The notes under the pieces are model-generated. The model was not told the DNA's origin and ran no database searches. It saw only the letters and a program-made list of their open reading frames with translations. DNA of 64,000 nt from QHWK01 sp035259385 (lineage in GTDB: Bacteria; Acidobacteriota; Vicinamibacteria; Vicinamibacterales; CAVVIG01): assembly GCA_035259385.1 (NCBI GenBank), contig DATFWL010000659.1, positions 1 to 64,000 of the forward strand. Direction: 5' to 3'. Made by a program: the position numbers and the translations under genes. Position 1 is the first letter of the stretch. Every line of letters starts with the position of its first letter. Of the stretch, positions 43,759 through 54,500 are shown in pieces.

Positions 43759-45285
43759 GTGCAGTTGGCCCAGCATTTCGTATCGGAAGGGCGTTGTCAG
43801 TTCTGTCATAGGACAGCGGGCAACGTCGAACACATGATCGCCGGGGATTCCGGCTTCATCTGCAACGCCTGTGTCGTCGCATGCTCGGCGCTGCTTCGCC
43901 CCAGTGCATCTCAGGCGCCAGCGGAAGAGCGCGCGGACCGGTACGCCTTTCAGCGGCTCGCCCGACACGTTGCGCCCCTCCGGCCGCAGGAGCTGCTGGC
44001 GACTTCGCGTTCGTATGCGCTGCGGCAGCAGGCAGATCTTCAAGCAGCCCTGGACGACCTGTTTGGTGAGCGAGTCGTCCCCCAGAACTTCGTCGGCATT
44101 CGGGCGCAGTACCGACACGAGGTGACCGATTTCGCCAAGCTGCTCGAGCAAAGCCATTCCGCTATCGAAGTCGCGCCTGCGCAATTCGAAGACATCGACA
44201 TCGGCGGCGGTGAAACGAAGCGGTGCCTGAAGAACGGGCTATGGCTGCTGCGCGAGGACCGCGGTCCATATGTAATCGTGTTGTCGCAGCACGACGACTA
44301 TGGCCAGCGGAGTTTCCTCAACGTCGAGGTTGCGGCACCGCCCGGCGATTTCGGTGCGGAGCTGGCGTCCCGTGTCTTCGACGCGCTCGAACGGCATCTC
44401 TCGGGTGGATCCTGCTATCGAGGCCGCGTCCTGTCCTTGGAAACAACCGCGCAATGGACCGGCCATGCGGCTCGTATTCGCGTTCACGATCTCGACCCTG
44501 TCGAGCGCGACGAAGTGATCCTTCCGGACGCGACACTCCGCGCACTCGAGCGGAACGTGCTGCGGTTCGCTGAACAGCGGCCCGCGTTACGGGCGATGGG
44601 GCTATCGACGCAGAAGGGGCTGCTTTTCCACGGCGCGCCCGGCACGGGCAAGACCCATTGCATCAGGTATCTTGCAGGCAAGCTTTCCGGCCACACGACG
44701 CTGCTGATCACGGCCGAGGAGATGGGCATACTCCCTGAGTACATGGCGCTCGCACGCCTGCTCCAGCCGGCCCTGGTCGTCATCGAGGATGCCGACCTGA
44801 TCGCTCGCGATCGTACGGAACGAGGGAGCGCGTGCGACGAAGTGATGCTGAATCGGCTGCTGAACGAGCTGGACGGGTTGCGCGAACGCGCCGACGTGTT
44901 CTTCATTCTCACGACGAACCGTCCCGAAACGCTGGAGCCAGCCCTCGCGAGTCGACCGGGTCGGATCGACCAGGCGATTGAGTTCCCGCTTCCCGACGAG
45001 CGGCTCCGGCGCCAGCTGGTCGCGCTCTACGCGAGAAGTCTGGAACTGTCGTCCGAGCTGACGGACGATTTGGCGCGGCGCACCGATGGCGCAAGTCCAG
45101 CGTTCATCAAGGAGTTTCTACGTCGGATCGCTCAGCACCACCTCGATTCGGAGGGGCAGGGCAGCGTCACGAAAGCCACCGCCGACGCTGCATTGCACGA
45201 GATGTTGTTCTCTGGTGGTGCCCTGAACACGAGGCTCCTGGGAGGCGAAGTTGTCTCCGATGAGGCGATGAGTCGGTCGAGGTAA
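43759..45285 (+). CDS. AAA+ ATPase with N-terminal ClpX-type zinc finger
   Basis: 508 residues from a GTG at 43759, preceded by GAGG. Residues 13-38 form a four-cysteine zinc finger (CQFC ... CNAC), like the ClpX N-terminal domain that recruits substrates. Residues ~50-270 are a middle region with no recognised fold. Residues ~285-480 are an AAA+ module: Walker A GAPGTGKTH (~295), Walker B LVVIEDAD, sensor TTNRPETLEPAL and arginine-finger region SRPGRIDQ, closer to FtsH/CDC48-type AAA than to ClpX. No peptidase partner is nearby. It could unfold or remodel proteins, or act in a defence-type role. It stands alone between the YCII gene and a 370-base gap. Confidence 0.87.
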   Translation: MQLAQHFVSEGRCQFCHRTAGNVEHMIAGDSGFICNACVVACSALLRPSASQAPAEERADRYAFQRLARHVAPLRPQELLATSRSYALRQQADLQAALDDLFGERVVPQNFVGIRAQYRHEVTDFAKLLEQSHSAIEVAPAQFEDIDIGGGETKRCLKNGLWLLREDRGPYVIVLSQHDDYGQRSFLNVEVAAPPGDFGAELASRVFDALERHLSGGSCYRGRVLSLETTAQWTGHAARIRVHDLDPVERDEVILPDATLRALERNVLRFAEQRPALRAMGLSTQKGLLFHGAPGTGKTHCIRYLAGKLSGHTTLLITAEEMGILPEYMALARLLQPALVVIEDADLIARDRTERGSACDEVMLNRLLNELDGLRERADVFFILTTNRPETLEPALASRPGRIDQAIEFPLPDERLRRQLVALYARSLELSSELTDDLARRTDGASPAFIKEFLRRIAQHHLDSEGQGSVTKATADAALHEMLFSGGALNTRLLGGEVVSDEAMSRSR

Positions 45286-45620
45286 GCGACATCCATTTTC
45301 TACGGGCGACGCTCAGACGCGTTTGATCGACGCGTCCTTCCCAGATCACCACGCCCCCCTTCGACAGCATCAGCCCTCGCGACCCGATCGTCATCGGCAT
45401 CGTCAGTATCTGATTTCGGTTGTAGCGTTCATCGCGAGCGGACTGCCAGGCATCCGATCGGCATTCATCGATCCAGCCAGCGTGCTGAGAGTCGAGTGAA
45501 CAGACTCCGGGCGGACATCAACGCTGCGCGCCACTAGGCCGAATCGCCAGTCCTTTCCGCACTCGCGGCGTAGCTGTGAGATGTCGTTCGTAACCCGGCT
45601 CTCGGCTGCAGCGGTCGAAC
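45286..45620. other. intergenic, no gene recognised
   Basis: Some 335 bases of lower G+C than the surroundings separate the AAA gene from the PadR operators. Short open stretches exist on the minus strand, but their codon third-position composition is not gene-like and nothing is recognisable. It may be a degraded remnant. Confidence 0.5.
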
Positions 45621-45651
45621 TATAGACAATCTATACAGACTGGCTGTATAG
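45621..45651. promoter_or_regulatory. two overlapping palindromes, probable PadR operator
   Basis: TATAGA-CAA-TCTATA (45621-45635) is a perfect 6+3+6 palindrome. CTATACAG-ACTGG-CTGTATAG (45631-45651) is a perfect 8+5+8 palindrome and overlaps it by five bases. They end seven bases before the PadR start. PadR regulators commonly bind such AT-rich dyads and repress their own operon, so autorepression of padR and the permease is likely. The A+T content stands out and may also hold the -10 element. Confidence 0.75.
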
Positions 45652-45657
45652 TGCCGC

Positions 45658-45984
45658 GTGATGGCAAAGACGCCGCTTCTTCAGGGGATCCTCGATTTGC
45701 TGATCTTGCGCACGCTGGCGCTCGGACCTCTCCATGGGCTCGGCATCGCCGATCGAATCGAACAGGTCACGCGTGGCGCATTCCGTATCAAGGCCGGTTC
45801 CCTGTTCCCTGCGCTCTACCGGCTCGAGGCCAATGGCCTGGTGTCGGGCGCCTGGGGTGAATCCCACACGGGACGAGCGGCGAAGCTGTACACGCTGACG
45901 AAAGCCGGCCGAAAGCGACTCGCAGACGAGAAGAAGTCGTGGGCGCGCACAATGCTCGCGGTTCGGCAGGTGCTGGAGATGTAG
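45658..45984 (+). CDS. PadR-family transcriptional regulator
   Basis: 108 residues from GTG at 45658 (an ATG follows as codon 2). No ribosome site is visible, so the mRNA may be leaderless. The winged-helix pattern is typical: LQGILDLLILRTLALGPLHGLGIADRI, then RIKAGSLFPALYRLEANGLVSGAWG and KLYTLTKAGRKRLADEK. It is the short PadR-s2 class lacking a large effector domain. The permease start is two bases after its stop. In Acidobacteriota such PadR genes are usually paired with these permeases and repress them. Confidence 0.93.
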   Translation: MMAKTPLLQGILDLLILRTLALGPLHGLGIADRIEQVTRGAFRIKAGSLFPALYRLEANGLVSGAWGESHTGRAAKLYTLTKAGRKRLADEKKSWARTMLAVRQVLEM

Positions 45985-45986
45985 CC

Positions 45987-48662
45987 ATGTCGGTCGTGTC
46001 CCGCATGCGCAGCTGGATTCGGTCGATACGCCGCCGCGATCGGGTCGAGGCCGATCTCCACCGTGAGCTCTCCGACTGGATCGAGGAGCTCGCCGCGCGG
46101 TACGCAGCCGAAGGGGCGGCGCCCGACGCCGCGCGTCGTCGCGCGTTGATCGAGATGGACGGCATCGAGTGCGTCAAGGACGCCGTTCGCGACGAGCGAG
46201 TCGGCGCCTCCCTCGAGGCGTGGGCGCTCGACGTCCGATACGCCTGGCGCGTGTGGCGGAGATATCCCTGGCTGACCGGCGCAGCGATCCTTTCGCTCGC
46301 GCTCGGGATGGGTGCGAATACTGCCCTGTTCAGCGTCATGCAAGCGCTGCTCCTCAAGTCCGCCCCGGTGTCCGACCCTCGGAGCCTGATCGCCGTGTAC
46401 AGCACGAGCGCTGCGAATCCCGGCTGGCATCAGACCTCGTTCACGAACTACGACGACCTGCGCGACGCGTTGCCGGTTGACGCGCTCGCGTACGCGGCAA
46501 TCCCCGCCGGGATATCCACCGCCGGCAATCAGGCCGAACAAGTACCGACCGAGATTGTCTCGGGCAACTATTTCGAAGTGCTCGGTGTGCGAGCCGCCGT
46601 CGGCCGCACGTTCGCCTACAGCAGGGCCGAAGACAGACTCGCGGACAGACATCCGGAGATCGTGATCAGCAATGCGTTGTGGAAGCGGCGGTTCGGGAGT
46701 CGAACGGATGTCTTGAATCAGACCGTTCAGCTCAACGCCCGCCCCTTCACGATCGTCGGCGTCGCTCCAGCGGCATTTCGTGGCCTCGACGTCATGCGCG
46801 CGGTCGATGTGTGGGTGCCTGCGTCGAACACGACGGTTCTGACCGGCGTCACCAGCTTCTACTTCCGGAATCGCGCGATCGGGATGTTCGACGTCGTGGT
46901 GCGAACGACGTCGACGGTCGGCGCCATGAAGGTGCAGGCGATGCTCCAGGCGCAGGCGTCCCGGCTCGCGCAGCTCTTTCCTCAGGACAATAAGGGCTTG
47001 AGTCTGGCCACCCGCCCCTTCTGGCAGGCGCGGATGAACCCGGTGCAGCGCGACACCTGGATCCGAGCGGGCGGGCTGCTCGCGGTGGTCGTCGGTCTCG
47101 TGCTGCTGATCGCGTGCGCGAACGTCGCCAATCTGCTGCTGGCGCGGTCCGTCTCGCGGAGACGCGAAGTCGCCCTCCGCCTTGCCATTGGGGCGACACG
47201 GCGACAGCTGATACGACAGCTCATGGCCGAGAGCCTCATGTTGTCGTTGGCCGGCGCACTGGTCGGACTCGGTGTCGCATGGGGCGCCGTGCGGATGCTG
47301 TCGGCGCTCCGGCCGGCATTCGTGCCGGCCTCGTTCGAGGCACCGCTCGACTCGAACGCATTGCTGTTCACCGGGGTGGTCGCGTTTCTGATCGGGCCGT
47401 TATTCGGGCTGCTGCCCGCTCTGCAGGCGTCGAAGGCTGATGTCGTCGACGGACTCAAGAGCGGAGACGTGAGCCTGCAGCGCACGACGCGCCGCGACTT
47501 CAGCCTCGCGCTGCTAGTGGCGCAATCGACGCTCGCCACCGTCGCCCTCATCCTGGCGGGCCTTTTCGTGCGCAGCCTGCGCCAGGCTCAGGAAATCAAT
47601 CCCGGGTTCGGTGTCGACCACGTCGCGATCGTCAGCTTCGACCTCGGCATGCTCCGCTACGACAACGCCATGGGCCCTGCATTTGTCCGCCGTGTCAACG
47701 ATCGCCTGCGCACGGTTCCGGGCGTCATTTCGTCGGCGGTTGCGAGCCACGTACTGCTCGATGGCGCTGGCCTCGCCGGCAAGATCACGCTTGCCGGTCA
47801 AGAGGACGCCGAGGCGTTGAGCGTGGAGGCCGGCGCCGTCGGGCTCGATTATTTCCGCACGATGAACATCCCCGTCATAGCAGGTCGTGGTTTTCAGGAA
47901 TCGGATGGCGCGGCCGTGAGTGAATTCGGATGGGCTGTCGTCAATCGGACCATGGCCGAGCAACTGTGGCCTGGGCGCCCGGCACTCGGGCAGCGATTCC
48001 ACGTGCTCGGAATACAGGAACTCTATGTCGTCGTGGGTGTTGTGTCCGACTCGCTGTACGACACGCTCGGTGAACCCCGGCGCCCGTACTTCTATATCTA
48101 TTACGATCAGACACCTGGACTGAAGAAGCTCACCTTGCACGTGTTGACGGCTGGCGATCCGGGGCGCCTCCTGCCGGCAATTCAGACTGCAATTCAGGCC
48201 GCCGATTCAAATCTGCCGGTAATCAAGGCTCGGACAATGTCCGATGTGCTGAGGGACGCGATGTGGGTGCCGCGGACCGGTGCCGCGCTCCTGGTGGCGT
48301 TCGGCTCCATGGCATTGGGCCTCGCGGTCATCGGCATCTACGGCGTGACCGCCTTCTTCGTGAGACAGCAACGACGAGAGATCGGGATTCGTCTGGCGCT
48401 CGGCGCGACGGAGGCAAACATTCTGTTCGTGGTCGTGCGGCGGATCCTCGCGCCGACGGCGATCGGCCTCGTCTTGGGGCTCGTCGCGTCGTATCTGGGC
48501 GGACGGCTCGTCGCCGGCCTTCTCATTGGCGTTGGTCCGACGGATTCAAAGAGCTTCGCAGCCGCCGTGGTCGTCCTGGCCGCAGCTGCTGGCGCAGCGT
48601 CAGTGCTGCCCGCTCTCGCCGCGATGCGCATGGACCCTGCGCACGTCCTGCGATCGGAATAG
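45987..48662 (+). CDS. acidobacterial-type duplicated ABC permease (FtsX/MacB-like)
   Basis: 891 residues from the ATG at 45987, with GGAG eight bases upstream. Residues ~1-80 are the soluble N-terminal helical domain found in PadR-linked permeases (RRDRVEADLHRELSDWIEEL). Membrane segments follow near 93-113 (AAILSLALGMGANTALFSVM), then a MacB-type periplasmic domain, then LLAVVVGLVLLIACANVANLLLARS, a second periplasmic domain and three C-terminal helices. The duplicated FtsX core is intact. There is no ATPase gene nearby, as is normal for this group. It probably takes part in export or lipoprotein/mechanotransmission-type transport. Confidence 0.92.
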   Translation: MSVVSRMRSWIRSIRRRDRVEADLHRELSDWIEELAARYAAEGAAPDAARRRALIEMDGIECVKDAVRDERVGASLEAWALDVRYAWRVWRRYPWLTGAAILSLALGMGANTALFSVMQALLLKSAPVSDPRSLIAVYSTSAANPGWHQTSFTNYDDLRDALPVDALAYAAIPAGISTAGNQAEQVPTEIVSGNYFEVLGVRAAVGRTFAYSRAEDRLADRHPEIVISNALWKRRFGSRTDVLNQTVQLNARPFTIVGVAPAAFRGLDVMRAVDVWVPASNTTVLTGVTSFYFRNRAIGMFDVVVRTTSTVGAMKVQAMLQAQASRLAQLFPQDNKGLSLATRPFWQARMNPVQRDTWIRAGGLLAVVVGLVLLIACANVANLLLARSVSRRREVALRLAIGATRRQLIRQLMAESLMLSLAGALVGLGVAWGAVRMLSALRPAFVPASFEAPLDSNALLFTGVVAFLIGPLFGLLPALQASKADVVDGLKSGDVSLQRTTRRDFSLALLVAQSTLATVALILAGLFVRSLRQAQEINPGFGVDHVAIVSFDLGMLRYDNAMGPAFVRRVNDRLRTVPGVISSAVASHVLLDGAGLAGKITLAGQEDAEALSVEAGAVGLDYFRTMNIPVIAGRGFQESDGAAVSEFGWAVVNRTMAEQLWPGRPALGQRFHVLGIQELYVVVGVVSDSLYDTLGEPRRPYFYIYYDQTPGLKKLTLHVLTAGDPGRLLPAIQTAIQAADSNLPVIKARTMSDVLRDAMWVPRTGAALLVAFGSMALGLAVIGIYGVTAFFVRQQRREIGIRLALGATEANILFVVVRRILAPTAIGLVLGLVASYLGGRLVAGLLIGVGPTDSKSFAAAVVVLAAAAGAASVLPALAAMRMDPAHVLRSE

Positions 48663-48851
48663 CGACCGCGTTCGAAGGCGCGTTCGTACGAGTTGGCGCT
48701 TCTGCAGTCGATTCCTGGCTACATGCGCCCGGTCAAAGACCGGATTGTGTGGGGGGAGGAGCGGCGGTTCGAGGCGAAGAGCGGACGCCGATCAAGAACG
48801 GGCGTGAAGGCAGGTCGGGTCGGTGGCGGCACCGCGCCGGGCGGCACGCGC

Positions 48852-50534
48852 TCAATCTAATCGCCGGATGCGGTCCTGCGGTCCGGGGGCGAGCGGCGAG
48901 CGGGCCTTCACGTACGCCACCAGCGCGTCGATGTCGGTCACAGCGACTTTTCTCTCGGTGCCTGCAGTCAACGCCGGGTAGAGCCGGCTGTCGATCACGA
49001 AATCCGAGGCGACGACGCGCACGCGATCGCTCGGCTCCAGGCGGCGTCCCTGGATCACAATCGACGCCGCGTCGACATGCTGCGCGGCGGGCGCCGTGTT
49101 GCGGTACTCGTAGGTGAACCCGTTCGACACCTGCAGCATCAAGCGCTGTCCGGGCCGAGGATTGTCGAACTGCTGCTCGAGGACCTGCTTGATCTGTTCG
49201 CCGGTCAACGTGATCACCGTGAGGACGTTTCCGAATGGCTGCACGGCGAAGAGATCACGATACGTGACCTCGCTCTGAGCGGCGGCCTGCCCCGCCCCGC
49301 GGGCGAGCAGGTCGGCCCGGATGCCGCCGCCGTTCATGAATGCGACGACCGCGCCGCCCGCCTCCGGCGCGCGGGTGGCGGCGAGCTCCGCATCGGCAAT
49401 GACGTCACCGAGTGGAGATTCGCCAGCGGCGTTGGCGCTGCGCACGATGTCCGCCCGGATTGTTCCGACGCTGCGGTCGCCGGCTGCCTTGGCGAGCGGC
49501 GCGTACCGCTCGAGCAGCCGCGTCTGCTCCGGATCCTTCGCGACATCGCGCGTCACCACCTCGTTGACCGCGGACGCGTGGACGACCCGATCGGTGGCGC
49601 GGTCGATGCGCAGCGACACGCGGGTGATCATCCGGCCGTACGACGCGGCGCTGGTCACCACGTGACCGGCGATCTCGCAGTTGTAGAACCGGTGGGTGTG
49701 GCCGCTGATGACGACGCGGATCTCGGAGGTCAGCCGTTGCGCGATGGGCACGATGGCGCCTGTGAAATCCGCACAGCCATTCGGATCGGCGGCGGCATCG
49801 TCCGCGGACTGACTGCCACCCTCGTGAATCAGCAAAACGATTGCGTGCACGCCCTGGCGCGCGAGCGCCTGCGCCTGAGCATTCGCCCGGGTCGCTTCGT
49901 CGAGGAAGGTCAAGCCACGCGTGCCGGCCGGCGACACGATCCGCGGCGTGTCCTGCAGCGTTTCGCCGATGAAGCCGATCTTGACGCCGCCCACGGTGCG
50001 GACGGCTGTCGCGCTGAACGGCGGTGCATCCGTCCCCGTGCGCACGACGTTGGCGGACAGGTACTGAAAGCGCGCACCCGGGAAGGTTGCGCCGGCCTGA
50101 CAACCGTCGACCGGATGGCAGCCGCCGCGCGCCAGCCGCAGCAGCTCCGGCAACCCCTTGTCGAATTCATGATTGCCGACCGATGTGACCGCCAGGTGCA
50201 TCGCGTTCATCGCGGCGATGGTCGGTTCGTCGTGAAAGAGCGACGAGAACAGCGGCGACGCGCCGATCACATCGCCGGCGGCGACGACGATCGAGTTCGG
50301 CTGTTCGGCAACGGCTCGGGCGAGATGGGTGGCGAGATACTCGGCGCCGCCCGCAGGCGTACCGTTGATCAGACCGTTGGCGCCATCAGGCGGCTCGAGA
50401 TTGCCGTGGAAGTCGTTGATTGCGAGGATTTGAACCGTAACGGCCGGCGCCTCGAGACGACGCGTCAGGCCCGAGGAAGCCAGTGCGACAACGGCGATCG
50501 CGGCGAGACCTGAGCCCAGCGTCGTTCGCGGCAC
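48852..50534 (-). CDS. 5'-nucleotidase / metallophosphatase (UshA-like)
   Basis: 560 residues from a GTG at 50534. A signal peptide is present (GSGLAAIAVVALASSGL). The N-terminal metallophosphatase domain has NDFHGNLEP, AAGDVIGAS, VGNHEFDKG and SGHTHRFYN, the di-metal ligands of the family. The C-terminal 5'-nucleotidase domain carries MNGGGIRADLL and FGNVLTVITLTG, which bind substrate. It should hydrolyse nucleotides or nucleotide sugars in the periplasm for phosphate or nucleoside salvage. It is divergent from the ModA-like gene, 122 bases apart. Confidence 0.93.
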   Translation of the reverse strand: MPRTTLGSGLAAIAVVALASSGLTRRLEAPAVTVQILAINDFHGNLEPPDGANGLINGTPAGGAEYLATHLARAVAEQPNSIVVAAGDVIGASPLFSSLFHDEPTIAAMNAMHLAVTSVGNHEFDKGLPELLRLARGGCHPVDGCQAGATFPGARFQYLSANVVRTGTDAPPFSATAVRTVGGVKIGFIGETLQDTPRIVSPAGTRGLTFLDEATRANAQAQALARQGVHAIVLLIHEGGSQSADDAAADPNGCADFTGAIVPIAQRLTSEIRVVISGHTHRFYNCEIAGHVVTSAASYGRMITRVSLRIDRATDRVVHASAVNEVVTRDVAKDPEQTRLLERYAPLAKAAGDRSVGTIRADIVRSANAAGESPLGDVIADAELAATRAPEAGGAVVAFMNGGGIRADLLARGAGQAAAQSEVTYRDLFAVQPFGNVLTVITLTGEQIKQVLEQQFDNPRPGQRLMLQVSNGFTYEYRNTAPAAQHVDAASIVIQGRRLEPSDRVRVVASDFVIDSRLYPALTAGTERKVAVTDIDALVAYVKARSPLAPGPQDRIRRLD

Positions 50535-50644
50535 GCCGGTATCTTACGCTGACACGGTCGAACACGGCGGATGCGCGGCCGTCGCTCACCGGCACGTCGA
50601 GCAATTCGCGTGTCGTTTTCCCAGCCGCAGCGCGCGCGCCTTCC

Positions 50645-50650
50645 TATAAT
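50645..50650 (+). promoter_or_regulatory. candidate -10 element, leaderless start
   Basis: A perfect TATAAT ends six bases before the ATG at 50657, so transcription would start at or beside the start codon. No good -35 is visible 16-18 bases upstream. There is no ribosome site, consistent with a leaderless mRNA. Confidence 0.4.
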
Positions 50651-50656
50651 GCGCGG

Positions 50657-51433
50657 ATGATGCTGCGCACCATCGCTGCAATCGCCGCAACCGTCTGCGG
50701 ACTCTTCGCCTCCCCACCTGTCGCGGCGCAGAGCACGGCGCCGGGCGACGTGCGCCTGCTCGTATCGAACGGTATGAAGGGCAGCGTCGAGGCGCTTCAC
50801 TCACAGCTCGAGACCGCTGCCGGGCGCCGGCTGGCAGTCGAGTTCGGTTCCACCGCGTCGCTGAGGAAGCGGATCGAAGCGGGTGAGCCGTTCGATGTGA
50901 CCGTCATCACCACCGAGGCAATCGACGATTTGATCAAAGCGGGCAAGTTGACGAGCGCGTCACGCACCAACGTGGGCCGATCGGAGCTTGGCATCGGCAT
51001 TCGCGCCGGCGCGACGCGGGCCGACATCAGCACGCCCGACGCGCTCAAGAACGCGCTGCTCGCGTCCCCGTCCATCACCTACCCGCAGGACGGCGCAAGC
51101 CGGGGCACGCTCGAGCGGATGTTCGAGCGAATGGGCATTGCCGCACAGCTGACGCCGAAGATCATCCTCGCGCCGGGATCGGGTCCGGCGACAGAGAGCG
51201 TGGCCGCCGGCAAGGCGGCAATGGTGCTGACCCTGTTCAGCGAGATCGTGCCGATTCACGGCGTGGAGGTGCTCGGACCGCTTCCAGGCGAGTTCCGGTC
51301 GGACATCCGTTTCGCCGCCGCGGCGAGCACGGCGTCGCAGAACGGCAAGGCCGCGGCCGCGCTGATCGCGTACCTCTCGGGACCACAGGCCGCGCCCGTG
51401 CTCAAGTCCAAGGGAATCGACGCGCCGCGATAA
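50657..51433 (+). CDS. ModA-like extracellular substrate-binding protein
   Basis: 258 residues, ATG at 50657. The signal peptide is IAAIAATVCGLFASPPVAAQ. The mature part is a type II periplasmic binding fold like molybdate-binding ModA: VRLLVSNGMKGSVEAL, EFGSTASLRKRIEAGEPFDVTV and a C-terminal AALIAYLSGPQAAPVLKSKG. No permease or ATPase gene is adjacent, so it is an orphan. It may serve a distant transporter or bind another small oxyanion or metabolite. Confidence 0.87.
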   Translation: MMLRTIAAIAATVCGLFASPPVAAQSTAPGDVRLLVSNGMKGSVEALHSQLETAAGRRLAVEFGSTASLRKRIEAGEPFDVTVITTEAIDDLIKAGKLTSASRTNVGRSELGIGIRAGATRADISTPDALKNALLASPSITYPQDGASRGTLERMFERMGIAAQLTPKIILAPGSGPATESVAAGKAAMVLTLFSEIVPIHGVEVLGPLPGEFRSDIRFAAAASTASQNGKAAAALIAYLSGPQAAPVLKSKGIDAPR

Positions 51434-51532
51434 GAACCTGCGCCCGCGTCGCCCTCGCGCGGGCATATACTCACCGTTCCGCAGAACAACGGCGGCTGCG
51501 GCCGCAGCCGCCAGCCTCACGGGAGGATCGAG

Positions 51533-54500
51533 ATGCGACGCGTCGCCATCGTTCTCGCGTTGTCGGCCGGCTGCTTCGCCGGCGTCAGCGCCGACTCCCT
51601 CGCACCGCTGCTGCTGCAGAAGCCGACGCTGAGCCGCACGCACATCGCCTTCGTCTACGCCGGCGATCTCTGGACCGTCCCGCGCGACGGCGGTGCGGCG
51701 CAGCGGCTGACCAGCGGCGCCGGCGTCGAGACCAACCCGGTGTACTCGCCGGACGGCTCCACGATCGCCTTCACCGCCGAGTACGACGGCAACACCGACA
51801 TCTACACCGTGCCCGCCACCGGCGGCGTGCCGAAGCGCTTGACGTGGCATCCCTCGCCCGACACCGTGCTCTCGTGGACGCCGGACGGCAAGCGAATCCT
51901 CTTCGCGTCGAATCGCGACAGTTTCGCGCCGGTGCAGCAGCTCTACACGATGGAGGTGAGCGGCACGTTCCCCGAGCGGCTGCCGCTGCCGTGGGGCTGG
52001 GAGGCCGCCTACTCGCCAGACGGCAGCCGTCTCGCCTACGTGCCGATGCGGCGCGCCTTCAACGTCTGGAAGCGCTATCGCGGCGGCGACACCACGCCGA
52101 TCTGGCTGGCCACGCTCGCCGACTCCACGGTCGAAAAGATCCCGCGCGACAACTCGAACGACTACAACCCGCTCTGGATCGGCGGCAAGGTGTATTTCCT
52201 CAGCGACCGCGACGGCGCCGTCACGCTGTATTCGTACGACACGCGCACGCGCCAGGTGGAGCAGGAGGTCAAGAACGACGGCTTCGACTTCAAATCGATC
52301 GGCGCGGGTCCCGACGCGATCGTCATCGAGGAGTTCGGCGGCCTGGCGCTGTTCGATCTGAAGACCAGACAGGTGAAGCCGGTGCCAGTACAGATTGCCG
52401 GCGACCTGCCGGAAGTGCGTGCGCGGATGGTGAACGTGGGCAGCCGGTTGAGCGCCGCCCATTTGTCGCCGAACGCGACGCGGGCGCTGTTCGAAGCGCG
52501 CGGCGAGATCATCACGGTCCCGGCCGAGAAGGGCGATCCGCGAAACATCACCAACTCGCCGAACGTGATGGAGCGATCGCCGGCGTGGTCGCCCGACGGG
52601 CGGTCGATCGCCTATTTCTCCGACGAGTCGGGCGAGTACGCGCTGCACATCGCGCCGCAGACCGGCGTCGGCGACGTCGTGAAGATCGCGATGCCCGAGC
52701 CCGGCTTCTACAGCGAGACGCGGTGGTCGCCGGACTCGAAGAAGATCGCCTTCAGCGACTCGCACATGCGCATCTGGTACGTCGACGTCGATCGCCGCAA
52801 GGCGGTGCAGGTCGCCAAGGAGCGCTACTGGAATCCGGCAGGCGACGAGTGGCAGCCGGTGTGGTCGCCCGACTCGCAGTGGCTCGCCTACGCGACACGG
52901 CTGACCAACTACCTCGGCGCGATTCACCTGTACTCGATCGCCTCGGGCAAGGCGACGCAGATCACCGACGGCATGAGCGACGCGAAGGACCCGGTCTTCG
53001 ACAAAGACGGCCGTTATCTGTACTTCACCGCGTCCACCGACTCCGGGCCTTCTCTGCAGCCCGACGTCGGCAGCTTCTCGCGTCCGGTGACGCGCAGCAT
53101 CTACCTCGTCGTGCTCTCACGAACCGAGCCGTCACCGTTTGCGCCGGAGAGCGACGAGGAGAAAGTCGGCGATGCCGCGGCCGCACCCGCGCCGCCGCCG
53201 ACTCCTCCAGCCGCCGACGAGAAGCCGGACGCGCGTCCCGCACCGAAGAAACCGGTCGAGGTGAAGGTCGACTTCGACAACATCGGCCAGCGCATCCTCA
53301 GCATGCCGCTGCCGCCGCGGCGCTACGTCAGCCTGCAGGTTGGGAAGCCGGGCGTGCTCTTCGCGCTCGAGACGCCGGCACCGACACCGGGACAACCGCC
53401 GACGACGACGGTCCATCGACACGATCTCAAGTCGCGCAAGTCCGACGTCGCCGCCAGCGGCGTGCGCTTCTTCGAAGTCTCGGCGAGCGGCGACAAGATG
53501 CTCACGCGTCAGGGCGACGACTGGTTCATCCGCAACCTGCCGCCACCGCCGCCGCCATCCGGCGGTCCGCCGGCCGGAGGGCCGCCGCCGCCGGCGACCG
53601 GCGGTCAGCTCAACACGAAGAACATCGAGGTGAAAATCTCGCCGCGTGAAGAATGGCTGCAGATGTTCCACGAGGCGTGGCGCCTCGAACGCGATTTCTT
53701 CTACGATCCGGGATACCACGGGCTGAACCTGCAGACCGCCCAGGAGCGCTATCAGCGGTTCGTCGAAGGGATCGGCTCGCGCGCCGATCTCAACTACCTC
53801 TTCGCCGAGATGCTCGGCAATCTCGTCGTCGGCCATCTCGGCGTGTTTGGCGGCGAGACGCCCGACGTCAAGCGGGTGCAGACCGGTCTGCTCGGCTGCG
53901 ACTACTCGATCGAGAACGGCCGCTACCGATTTGCGCGCGTCTTCAACGGCGAGAACTGGAATCCGCAGGCGACCGCGCCGCTCACGCAGCCGGGTGTGAA
54001 CGTCGCCGCCGGCGAGTATCTGCTGGCGGTCAACGGCCGCAACCTCACCGCCGCCGACAACGTGTACGGCTTCTTCGAAGCGACGGCCGGCAAGCAGGTC
54101 CAGATTCGTGTCGGGTCGGATCCCGGCGGCAACGGCGCGCGAACCGTCACGGTCGTGCCGGTCGCGAACGAAAACCGGCTCCGCAATCTCGCGTGGATCG
54201 AAGGCAACCGCCGCAAGGTCGACGAGATGACCGGCGGCCGTGTCGCGTACGTCTACCTGCCGGACACCGCGTTCGGCGGGTTCACGAACTTCACCCGCTA
54301 CTTCTTCGCGCAGGTCGACAAGCAGGCGGTGATCGTGGACGAACGCTTCAACGGCGGCGGCGCGCTGGCGACGGACATCGTCGAATTCCTGTCGCGGAGG
54401 CTGCTCTCGAGCGTCGCGACCCGCGACGGCGGCGACGAAGTCGAACCGCAGGGCGCCATCTTCGGACCGAAGGTGATGTTGATCAACGAGTTCGCAGGCT

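Noticed and set aside
45167..45400. 77-codon minus-strand frame around 45.3 kb
   Set aside because: Half overlaps the AAA gene; the remaining part has non-gene-like third positions and no recognised family.
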